From Paenibacillus sp. (GTDB lineage Bacteria; Bacillota; Bacilli; Paenibacillales; Paenibacillaceae), in assembly GCA_023512345.1 (NCBI GenBank), contig JAILZT010000025.1:1-64000 (forward strand): DNA of 64,000 nt. The letters are read 5' to 3'. Each line of letters opens with the position of its first letter. Position 1 is the first letter of the stretch. A program made the translations under genes and the position numbers. This document shows, one piece after another, positions 16,066 to 23,489 of the stretch. The notes beneath the pieces were generated by a model. It did not search any database. It saw only the letters and a list, made by a program, of their open reading frames with translations, and had not been told where the DNA came from.

Positions 16066-18402
16066 CTAATTATTTGCAAATCCGCCCGGTTCAAACGATC
16101 CTGCGTTTATCTCTCCAACGCCACCTAGATGTCCGAATTTGCTATTAATTTCAGATGGCACAAGTTGAATTGTTTTCCCATCATTTAATTCGTGCCAAGT
16201 TAGCTTTAATTCTTCGCGAATATCTGCAATGTCTCCTGCTTTAATTTTCCCTGGAGTTAAACTAAATTGACTAGCCAACTCAGGTGAGTTATTAAGTTGC
16301 TCAGCCAATTTTATATCTGCTTGTTTAAAATTCGCAGCTCTAGCTTTAGTTCCATTACTACCAAATCCGCCCACCATATGGTCAATTTCCAGTTGTGCTT
16401 TTGCTACAGGCGAAAAATCAGGTACTCCGTTCTTATAATTTATACCATCAATACCTGCTTCGTCTAATATCTTCTTCAATTCAGGGTCTGGTGGTGGTTT
16501 TAAAATACATTTTGTTTCGCCCCTTTGCCCCTCAAAACTAACCGTTTTATTATTAGGTGATGGCGTTTGATTAAGTCTCGATTCATATGAACTGGCAAAT
16601 TCAGTTTGCTTGAAAGCAGGTGGAGTATCAGCATCACCCGTCACCTCATCCGGTATGGATTTGCCCCCTCTAGGCTGGATAGTCCCTATTTTACCAGATG
16701 ATCCTTGAAGCGATTTGGGTACAGTCAACTCTTGAAGCTGCTGCCTAATCCCTTGGTAACTTTTAAACACGGCCTTGGCTGCGAATCGGATCGCAACATC
16801 ACCGGCACCGGCAGTAATTGTGTTGAGTGCCACTTTACCTGTTCTTTCTTTCAAGCTTTGCGTTCCATCATTCTTAAAGTCATTTAGTGCATCCGATACT
16901 TCAGCTGCGGTGCTGAATACCCCTTCAGCCACCATTGACCTTACCAGAGTAGGTGAGAGTTTCTCTAATGCTTTAGGCGTCTTCACTGTTTTCAATAATT
17001 TAAACGGCAAAGCGAATCCGATGATATTCCCAATGATCTCTCCTGCTTTTTTTCCATTCGGATGATCTAGCGGGTCGTAAATCCCTTCCGGCTCGGGACC
17101 CATGACTAATTCTACCACTTGCCCAGCTAGTCCCACAGATGCCGTATTTATCGCTTGAACAACCATGTTCGTTCCCCCATCGAGCACCTTGGCCACTAAT
17201 GGATTCCCAATGCCTGTTCGAGCTCTGCGCTCCTTATCTCTCCAATCCTTCCCGTATAATTCTGCTTCTTTCTTGATTTCTGCGTACCTTCGATCCTGTT
17301 CTTCTGGAGAAAGCGTGGACCAATAGGTGTTCTTCAGCCTTGCGTACACTTCCGGATCGTCGCGGTTCAGAATATCCTCTAGAGATACGCTGTTATAGGG
17401 ATCTATCGGCCCGATCGTTGCCTGCCCCTCTTCTTGAATTTCAGTCAGGGACTCACGGTAAAGAATGGCCTGTTGTTCCAATCCTTTTAGATTAGCGGAG
17501 GCCCACTCTCTATAGGGCTTGTTAAGCATCGCCAGCATGAATACCGGCAACATCTCCGGGATCTCCATCGGAATGGGCGATCCATCACGGAGAGGATTCA
17601 GATAACAGGCAGATAAGGAGAAAGACGGATACTGCTTCGACAGATCTACGCTACTGGCATACCACTCCTTAGAAACCCCCAGATCGGTTAATAATGTCCG
17701 CTGGTCTTCCGCATTCTTAAATGCAGCAATAGTATTGCGCTCATTTCCAAACTGTTTATATACGTTATACGCTGTCTGACTACGGGCAATTTCCTCAAAA
17801 GCATTCAGAATGGTACTTAGTTTTTCTCTGGCATACCTCTGTTCTGCAGGAGATCCCTTATCTATCATTTGGATAAATGAACGAATGCGGGGATCGCCTT
17901 GCTGGTATTCTCCCAGTTTTTTCAGTAGCAAACCTTTATAGAATCTCCACCACAACTGCTTCAGTTGTTGCAGCAAGGTTTCGGACGCAACAATCAGGTG
18001 TTTTTTGATAGGCGTACCGGCTTCGCTTGTGCTCACTGTGAATCGAAATATCGGCGTAACCGAAGCTGCCTGTGTAGGTGGACGGAAGGATGTGTGGATG
18101 TGCAGGTTCTTCAGTAAGTTCTCGGTCCGCAGGTAATGTTCTACACTCCAGTTCAGGTTGTCCGACTGCTTGCTCAGGTGGTCACTTATCCTAACTGCTG
18201 ATTTCCAGACCTCCCGGAGGTTTCCTTCCGTATGTTCAACTGCAGTATGAACATACGATTCTGGATAGTCACTACGAACATAGCTTAGCAGTGCCTTAAG
18301 ATCTCTTTGCATCTCACTGATCTGCTGTTCCAGAGACATGTCGGTTTGCTTCAGTCTGGAGGATAACGAACGAAGAAAGTTCAAGTCTACTTTTAGCTGC
18401 AT
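16066..18402 (-). CDS. Polymorphic toxin with C-terminal HNH/EndoVII-type nuclease domain
   Basis: 778 residues. The N-terminal ~110 residues are helical and WXG/LXG-like (an expected type VII targeting domain), though no exact LXG motif is seen. A mixed helical middle follows, then a Gly/Ala-rich pre-toxin segment (about 400-530: AGEIIGNIIGFALPFKLL). The C-terminal ~130 residues carry an HNH/EndoVII signature of the WHH type: LEIDHMVGG, then LTWHELNDGKTIQLVP and FGHLGG. Such domains cut DNA or RNA. There is no Sec signal peptide. The C-terminal part is AT-richer (38% in a sampled line) than the middle (47%), typical of swapped toxin tips. ATG follows GGAGTG. It sits just upstream of the type VII cluster, the probable exporter. 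No small partner genes precede it. Confidence 0.75.
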   Translation of the reverse strand: MQLKVDLNFLRSLSSRLKQTDMSLEQQISEMQRDLKALLSYVRSDYPESYVHTAVEHTEGNLREVWKSAVRISDHLSKQSDNLNWSVEHYLRTENLLKNLHIHTSFRPPTQAASVTPIFRFTVSTSEAGTPIKKHLIVASETLLQQLKQLWWRFYKGLLLKKLGEYQQGDPRIRSFIQMIDKGSPAEQRYAREKLSTILNAFEEIARSQTAYNVYKQFGNERNTIAAFKNAEDQRTLLTDLGVSKEWYASSVDLSKQYPSFSLSACYLNPLRDGSPIPMEIPEMLPVFMLAMLNKPYREWASANLKGLEQQAILYRESLTEIQEEGQATIGPIDPYNSVSLEDILNRDDPEVYARLKNTYWSTLSPEEQDRRYAEIKKEAELYGKDWRDKERRARTGIGNPLVAKVLDGGTNMVVQAINTASVGLAGQVVELVMGPEPEGIYDPLDHPNGKKAGEIIGNIIGFALPFKLLKTVKTPKALEKLSPTLVRSMVAEGVFSTAAEVSDALNDFKNDGTQSLKERTGKVALNTITAGAGDVAIRFAAKAVFKSYQGIRQQLQELTVPKSLQGSSGKIGTIQPRGGKSIPDEVTGDADTPPAFKQTEFASSYESRLNQTPSPNNKTVSFEGQRGETKCILKPPPDPELKKILDEAGIDGINYKNGVPDFSPVAKAQLEIDHMVGGFGSNGTKARAANFKQADIKLAEQLNNSPELASQFSLTPGKIKAGDIADIREELKLTWHELNDGKTIQLVPSEINSKFGHLGGVGEINAGSFEPGGFANN

Positions 18403-18516
18403 AAGAATTATTCACTCCAAACGAATGAGACTTCTCTTAATCTACCCTTAGATAATAGGATAATTTTCCCTATTATTCAATATTTATAGATGTGCGTATG
18501 CTCCTTTTGAAACAGC

Positions 18517-18547
18517 AAAAAAGCGACTTCTACGAAGAAAAGTCGCT
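18517..18547 (-). terminator. Rho-independent terminator (repeat family copy A)
   Basis: Minus-strand hairpin AGCGACTT/AAGTCGCT with an 11-base loop-plus-stem interior, then six T. It ends the gene at 18621-19112. Nearly the same sequence recurs at 27328-27361. Confidence 0.8.
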
Positions 18548-18620
18548 CTTCACGGTTTATTTGTGATCTTTTATTTTCTCATCTCACTCACCGCTTCGCC
18601 TTATACTAAATATCAAGTTT

Positions 18621-19112
18621 CTATTTTAATTCGATGGTCTGATTAAGATTCGACTGCTCCGTATTTTGCTTCGTTAGCCGTTTGAAGAAGAAGGTCGCCT
18701 TCTCGGCCAGGTTGCCGCTCTTCCAATATTCAGCCGCTTCGGCTTGTACCTGGATCAGAACCACATTAGGATCATCATAGCTGGTCTGAAGAATAGTATC
18801 GTACCCTGCACTCCACAATTCTTTTTTCTTATTCAGATCTTCCACGAACTTTGCCGTTCCTCGAATGGAAACATAGGATTTATCAGCGTATACGATGTTA
18901 ACCCTCGGATCATGAAGGAGTTCCTCGAACTTGCTAGTATCCTTCTTGGTAAGGAACCATAAATCTCCGTCGAATTCAACTTCCTGTGTCTTCATGGGAC
19001 GGGATACCAAACCTTCAGCCGAAACCGTCGTGAACATCGCCGTATCGATGCCCTTGATCAGCTCTTTAACCGTCTCGACAGCTTCCTTGTGACTGTTGTT
19101 CAAATCGGACAT
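18621..19112 (-). CDS. Pyridoxamine 5'-phosphate oxidase-fold, general stress protein 26-like
   Basis: 163 residues with the split-barrel FMN-binding pattern: MFTTVSAEGLVSRPMKTQEV, DLWFLTKKDTSKFEELLHDP, VNIVYADKSYVSIRGTAKFV. This fits the general stress protein 26 subgroup, small flavin-binding proteins of unclear substrate, not the vitamin B6 enzyme itself. The start is ATG at 19112 (MSDLNNSH) because AAGGAGATGATAAGC lies in front; an 18-residue longer frame has no ribosome site. Cytoplasmic, single gene with its own terminator. In Bacillus relatives such genes belong to the SigB regulon; no SigB promoter was identified here. Confidence 0.8.
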   Translation of the reverse strand: MSDLNNSHKEAVETVKELIKGIDTAMFTTVSAEGLVSRPMKTQEVEFDGDLWFLTKKDTSKFEELLHDPRVNIVYADKSYVSIRGTAKFVEDLNKKKELWSAGYDTILQTSYDDPNVVLIQVQAEAAEYWKSGNLAEKATFFFKRLTKQNTEQSNLNQTIELK

Positions 19113-19179
19113 GCTTATCATCTCCTTTCTGCCGTAATATGGATAGGTTGTCCAAATGCATACCAATTAAGCCGTACAG

Positions 19180-19219
19180 AAAAACTCCCAAGGGAACACA
19201 AGCTGCCCCTTGGGAGTTT
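19180..19219 (-). terminator. Terminator of the beta-helix protein gene
   Basis: Perfect 13-bp stem (AAACTCCCAAGGG with CCCTTGGGAGTTT), 12-base loop, T-run on the minus strand, starting 12 bases after the stop at 19231. Confidence 0.88.
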
Positions 19220-19230
19220 CTGATGTTGTA

Positions 19231-21519
19231 CTACTGGTAAAGGTTGATTTCTGAAATGGACCACCAATTAGAAGCGGCCGTATTAATTTTGATCGTTACG
19301 TAGCGTCCGGTCTTGGTAATGAAGGTTTGGTCAATGGTAGGGCTGGTGTTGTTCCATACCGTTTTAACCGGGAACCCAAGAGTAGTCGGGTCGTCGGAAA
19401 CATAGATGTAGTAGCCGCGCGGATAGTTGGAATTTGTAGAATCCGGATTAAATACGACACGGCTGACGGGCTTGGAGGAGCCCAAGTCAATCCGGAAGTA
19501 ATCGCCGTAATCCATAGATTTGCCGGAATTCCATTGTGTAGACATATTACCGTCCACGGCCAAGCTTTCTGGATTGGAGGCTGCTCTGGCGTTGGCCGAC
19601 ACCGTCCATCCGGTTTTGGACATTTGGGAGGTGTAGGCGTTAATTTCGGCGATATCCCACCAAGAGGTGGAGGCTGTCGTAATGCGAAGGGTCACATATT
19701 TGCCGCTTGTTTCGGCGAAGCTGACATCTATGGTGACGCCAGTATTGTTCGTAATGGTCTTAACCGGGGTGCCCAATGTTGTCGGACTATCCGAAACGTA
19801 GATACTCACACCACGGGGGTAGTTGTTGCTATCATTGCTGTTGAATTTGACCCTGGATACCTTTTGGGAGGTCGCGCCCAGGTACAGCTGGAATTGATCC
19901 CCTGCATCCATACTCTTCCCGGATAACCAAGCGGTAGTTGTACTTCCGTCGATTGCATTGGAAGCCGGGTTCGTCGATTGGCTGGCGATTGCCGTAGCCG
20001 AGCTGCGGGCTAAAACTGTGGATGCAGGCACAAATTCGTAAGCTCCCCGGTCAATTCCGAGACCTTGCGGCCTGGCATTGCCCCGGTTGTCCGTGGTTGG
20101 GGCTTTGGAGGAGGTGCCAACATCAATAGCCGGCGAATTATACAGAAGGCGGAAATCTCCACCAGCCGCATTCACAAATTTGGGATCACCCGTCTGGTTA
20201 TAATTCGGGCTTGGCAGGGTAGTACTAACCGTACCGTTGAAGATGTTCCAATTAAAGCGAACATTCGTCGATGCGTAAACATTGAACGCATTGTTCCCAT
20301 AGCTGCTGGACTTCGTTATATTGTTATAGATATAAAAGTCATCGCTTGCATTCACAGTGATTTCAGGATATCTTTCCAGAGCGGTCGTGCCGTCCGCATA
20401 ATATTTGCCATTCTGCTGGAGACCGTTGGAGTAGGATGTATTATTAATTAAATCTACAAAGCGGCTTGAGTACACATTTAATCCGGCGCCCCCGTTGTTA
20501 TAAGAGACATTGTTGGAAAGCAGCGTCCGTCCTAAATAAGCAGGTTTTCCGTCAGAAGCATGCTTATTGGAATCAATAATGATTCCATTCCCATCCGAAA
20601 TGTAATTTGCTAGCGGCTTGGATGGGTTTGTAGCATGGTATTCGAGCTTCAGTTCTTGGTCCGCCCAGCCAATCTCAGATATGTTATTGTAAGTAACATT
20701 ACTCCTGATAAAGTTTTTGTAATTAACTGTATCGGTATCGGAATCATAGTTAGACTGCGACAATAAGCTGATGGCACTTGTTGCAAAAAAACCTCTGCTC
20801 GATGTGTTGTATATAGTATTGTTGTCTACCGTTAAGTAATCACCGGTAGTTGCTGCTATACCGGGTCCCGGCATGTCATGAATCAAATTATTGCGGATGG
20901 TGATATGATGCGGAATCTCCGTACTGCCCTTCGTTTGTTCAATCGCAATGGCATTGTTGTTGATATAGGCATAGCTGCCCCAAGTTATACAGCTGTTTGT
21001 GGGAGCACAACTGGGGTCTTTTGTGTAGTTTTGCTTGCGGGCTTGCTCCTTATATTGGTTTTTCAGGTTTTGGGCCTCTGAAAGTGTAATATTTGCTACG
21101 TCCCCGTAAATTTCCAGACCTTCAATCGTAATATTGGACACGAATTCGATACGGATCACTGACCAGGTATTATCTGCTTTTAGAGCCCGAAGTACAGGAT
21201 AATGACCCGGGTAGGCCTTTAGTGTAATCCCCGATTTAGTGCTCGTAAATCTTGCTACATACTGGCCCGCTCCAGCAGGACGGTAAGTACCGTTCATGAC
21301 ATAGATCGTATCTCCGGAGCCTGCCGTGTTAATCGCTTTCTGGATGGTCTGGAATGCCTTCTGTGTAGACAAGCCGTCATTGAGCGTGTTCGTATCACTC
21401 CCGCTGGGACTCACGTGATAGGTCGCTGCCTGTGCTTCCACAATAGAGGAAACGCTTACAACGATACTTAGAAATAACACTAACCAAAAAATTCTGAGCA
21501 TTTGATGAATCCGTTTCAT
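19231..21519 (-). CDS. Secreted right-handed beta-helix protein with two discoidin-like domains
   Basis: 762 residues. A Sec signal peptide (about 1-31, ending VEAQAA) precedes YHVSPSGSDTNTLNDGLSTQ and KAFQTIQKAINTAGSGDTIY, the DUF1565-like opening of extracellular parallel beta-helix enzymes. Helical coils rich in NN/IT repeats extend to about 495 (IRNNLIHDMPGPGIAATTG, LLSNNVSYNNGGAGLNVYSS). Two similar C-terminal domains (about 503-630 and 635-762) each have the F5/8-type-C/CBM32 pattern (W-SGKSMD-GD-F, VSRVKFN, YPRGVSIYVSDSP). Polysaccharide lyases such as PL9 share this layout; the substrate is likely pectic, but catalytic residues were not assigned. A monocistronic gene with a cre site upstream, so probably glucose-repressed. 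Confidence 0.75.
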   Translation of the reverse strand: MKRIHQMLRIFWLVLFLSIVVSVSSIVEAQAATYHVSPSGSDTNTLNDGLSTQKAFQTIQKAINTAGSGDTIYVMNGTYRPAGAGQYVARFTSTKSGITLKAYPGHYPVLRALKADNTWSVIRIEFVSNITIEGLEIYGDVANITLSEAQNLKNQYKEQARKQNYTKDPSCAPTNSCITWGSYAYINNNAIAIEQTKGSTEIPHHITIRNNLIHDMPGPGIAATTGDYLTVDNNTIYNTSSRGFFATSAISLLSQSNYDSDTDTVNYKNFIRSNVTYNNISEIGWADQELKLEYHATNPSKPLANYISDGNGIIIDSNKHASDGKPAYLGRTLLSNNVSYNNGGAGLNVYSSRFVDLINNTSYSNGLQQNGKYYADGTTALERYPEITVNASDDFYIYNNITKSSSYGNNAFNVYASTNVRFNWNIFNGTVSTTLPSPNYNQTGDPKFVNAAGGDFRLLYNSPAIDVGTSSKAPTTDNRGNARPQGLGIDRGAYEFVPASTVLARSSATAIASQSTNPASNAIDGSTTTAWLSGKSMDAGDQFQLYLGATSQKVSRVKFNSNDSNNYPRGVSIYVSDSPTTLGTPVKTITNNTGVTIDVSFAETSGKYVTLRITTASTSWWDIAEINAYTSQMSKTGWTVSANARAASNPESLAVDGNMSTQWNSGKSMDYGDYFRIDLGSSKPVSRVVFNPDSTNSNYPRGYYIYVSDDPTTLGFPVKTVWNNTSPTIDQTFITKTGRYVTIKINTAASNWWSISEINLYQ

Positions 21520-21663
21520 GAATTACTACCTCCATTCAAATTGTAATCTTTCTCATTCTTACCGGGCGATCGAGAAGGATTGCTTGAATTGCTCTTGATG
21601 AACCAGACACTTGTCCCTCTCCTTCCTCCAAGTGATGCCGATTCATTCATGTAAGTATATTTA

Positions 21664-21677
21664 TGTAAACGCTTTCC
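21664..21677. promoter_or_regulatory. cre site (CcpA operator) upstream of beta-helix gene
   Basis: TGTAAACGCTTTCC matches the consensus TGWAARCGYTWNCW at 13 of 14 positions. It lies 145 bases upstream of the start at 21519. This would give carbon catabolite repression. Confidence 0.7.
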
Positions 21678-21769
21678 CGCACTAAGACTTTTTTGTAATA
21701 AGGTAAAACAGCCCTTACAGGATACAGTTTAGAATCAAGATAAACGAATTTTTGTTAGTAGGGAGAGAG

Positions 21770-21811
21770 GAAAAGGCCTATGATAGCTACAGATCGAGCA
21801 TCATAGGCCTT
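21770..21811 (-). terminator. Terminator of GH94-like gene
   Basis: A 12-bp stem (AAGGCCTATGAT with ATCATAGGCCTT), 15-base loop, four T on the minus strand; starts 14 bases after the stop codon at 21825. Confidence 0.82.
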
Positions 21812-21824
21812 CTATTTAATTGCT

Positions 21825-23180
21825 TTAATGGCGTGTTTCGTCGGCTTCCCTGTATACCTTGTAGTAGCAATACAGCAGCCATGCATGGGCGTGCGCGCAG
21901 AAGCCCTGAAATGGATCCTTAAGCCACCCCTTATATAAGCCCTCGCGGTTAAAAAGACTCGACTCCAGGACATCCGCAAAGGTCCAGTGTCCTAACCAGT
22001 AGTCCGGATAATTCTCTGCGAACCGGTGGAAGCTCAGCTTCTTCAGTAGCTTAACCGCTTCCGCTTTGTCAAAGCTGGCAATCCCTATGATCAGGGGACC
22101 TTGATGGGAGAACCAAATGCCTCCGTCCTCCGCGTTGCCGCTTCCCCATAATGGAACCTCCCTTGTGCGGGCTCCGTGCTTCTCCATATCCAGAACTCTG
22201 GTCTTGATTTCATGGTAGAGCTGCTTCTTTCTCTCCAAAGGGAAGTTCTCTACCTGCAGCAGAAAAGGCTGGGGCTCGATGCAGAGTGAATCCATTCCAA
22301 ATTTCAGATTCGGCTCGTCATCTTCGCATAAATAACAGCGAGGCGAGAACGTTCTCCCTTCCATATCAGCCATATAGGCAACATAGATTTCGTCATAATA
22401 TTCCCCTGCTTGTTCGATCAAATCTTCCAGAATAGAAGTTGGTTTGGCAAAGGCAACATATTCTTTTAATTCTCTTATAAAGGCCGGAAGGACAGACAAA
22501 GCCATAGCCGTATTTAAGTGAGATTGTGCAAAACCGCTATAGATATTTGGGGAATACGGATGAAAGAAGCTGTCACTCCAATCTGAATTCAGCATTTTGA
22601 TCAAGCCGTGCTTGCCCCGTCCGACCACATCCCGAAGATAAATAAAATGCTTAACCAATAGGTTGATAACCATTTCCGACCTTCCGTTTTCGACGGGGTA
22701 GTAGTAAACACTCTCATCCAGAAAGGCGTAATCACCCGTTATCCTCAAATATTCGGCAACCGCCATAAACATGTAAATCTGCTCGTCACTCTCCATATAA
22801 ACACCGGGATTGCTATACCCGAACCCGATATTTTGCCGTTTTATCTCTCCATCTGTTGATGAATGCATCATCGCATAGCGGATACTGGATTTCGCCAGCT
22901 TCGGATTCGTATACATGAGAGGCAAAGCATGCTGCAGATGGTCCCGATTGGAAGCATTCTCACCAAGATGATAAGCATAGATCGTGCCTTGGGGAATGTA
23001 GGTTTCTTTAAAGTACTGGCTGTAGGTTGCCATTGCTTCGAGTGTATAAGCGTTCCATAGCATCTCGCACCGCAGAACCGGATCTGACTCATCCTCCAAG
23101 CAGGGAAGCGCTTGACGCCACAAGTGGGCATAGGCTCCTGTCAGCTCTTCTTGGGGCTGGGACTTAGAATCAGTAAGCAT
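21825..23180 (-). CDS. GH94-like (alpha/alpha)6-barrel protein, probably 5'-truncated
   Basis: 451 residues. The sequence resembles the catalytic barrel of GH94/GH65-clan phosphorylases and related hydrolases: ASNRDHLQHALPLMYTNPKL, VYMESDEQIYMFMAVAEYLR, GLIKMLNSDWSDSF, EVPLWGSGNAEDGGIWFSHQ. The large N-terminal beta-sandwich domain usual in that clan is missing. The ATG at 23180 has no convincing ribosome site, and coding-like codons run in frame 15 triplets further upstream to a TGA. Only ~150 bases then separate it from the terminator of secA2. A 5' deletion or rearrangement is likely, so it may be a remnant; the remaining frame is intact. No signal peptide. Confidence 0.5.
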   Translation of the reverse strand: MLTDSKSQPQEELTGAYAHLWRQALPCLEDESDPVLRCEMLWNAYTLEAMATYSQYFKETYIPQGTIYAYHLGENASNRDHLQHALPLMYTNPKLAKSSIRYAMMHSSTDGEIKRQNIGFGYSNPGVYMESDEQIYMFMAVAEYLRITGDYAFLDESVYYYPVENGRSEMVINLLVKHFIYLRDVVGRGKHGLIKMLNSDWSDSFFHPYSPNIYSGFAQSHLNTAMALSVLPAFIRELKEYVAFAKPTSILEDLIEQAGEYYDEIYVAYMADMEGRTFSPRCYLCEDDEPNLKFGMDSLCIEPQPFLLQVENFPLERKKQLYHEIKTRVLDMEKHGARTREVPLWGSGNAEDGGIWFSHQGPLIIGIASFDKAEAVKLLKKLSFHRFAENYPDYWLGHWTFADVLESSLFNREGLYKGWLKDPFQGFCAHAHAWLLYCYYKVYREADETRH

Positions 23181-23330
23181 ATCTTCAACTTGTTCCTGGA
23201 TGGATTCTTCCGCTCTAATTGGACATCAACCAACTGAAAAACTTGCTCCTGGAGCAAGGAGTGATTCTATAAAAGGCGACGGGGATATCCAATAAGTGGA
23301 TTTTACATGATTGAAACCTTCCTGTTTTTC

Positions 23331-23394
23331 GAAAAAAAATTAAAAAAAGACAGCAGAGCAGCGATTCTCCAGTACTGGAGAATCGCTGCTCTGC
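23331..23394 (-). terminator. 42-bp perfect palindrome with T-run, terminator of secA2
   Basis: Positions 23353-23394 form a perfect inverted repeat with no spacer (centre at AGT/ACT). On the minus strand it is followed by a long T-rich run; on the plus strand by five T. It probably works in both directions. It lies 96 bases after the secA2 stop. Confidence 0.85.
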
Positions 23395-23489
23395 ATTTTT
23401 GGTCATTGGTGAATTGCTTCAGCAGATTAGTTGGTACCGTAGTCGTTCCAAACTGACAACCATTTCCCGATTGAAAAAGCTACGCTGTA

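Larger units (their letters stand above)
21520..21824. other. Intergenic region with cre site and terminator
   Basis: 305 bases without a gene. It contains the terminator of the downstream-facing GH94-like gene (21770-21811) and a cre-like site (21664-21677). A TTTACA overlapping the cre may be the -35 of the beta-helix gene, but no good -10 follows. Confidence 0.5.

Noticed and set aside
23215..23406. 63-codon minus-strand frame before the GH94-like gene
   Set aside because: It runs through the 42-bp palindromic terminator and has no family or ribosome site; it is not the missing N-terminus.
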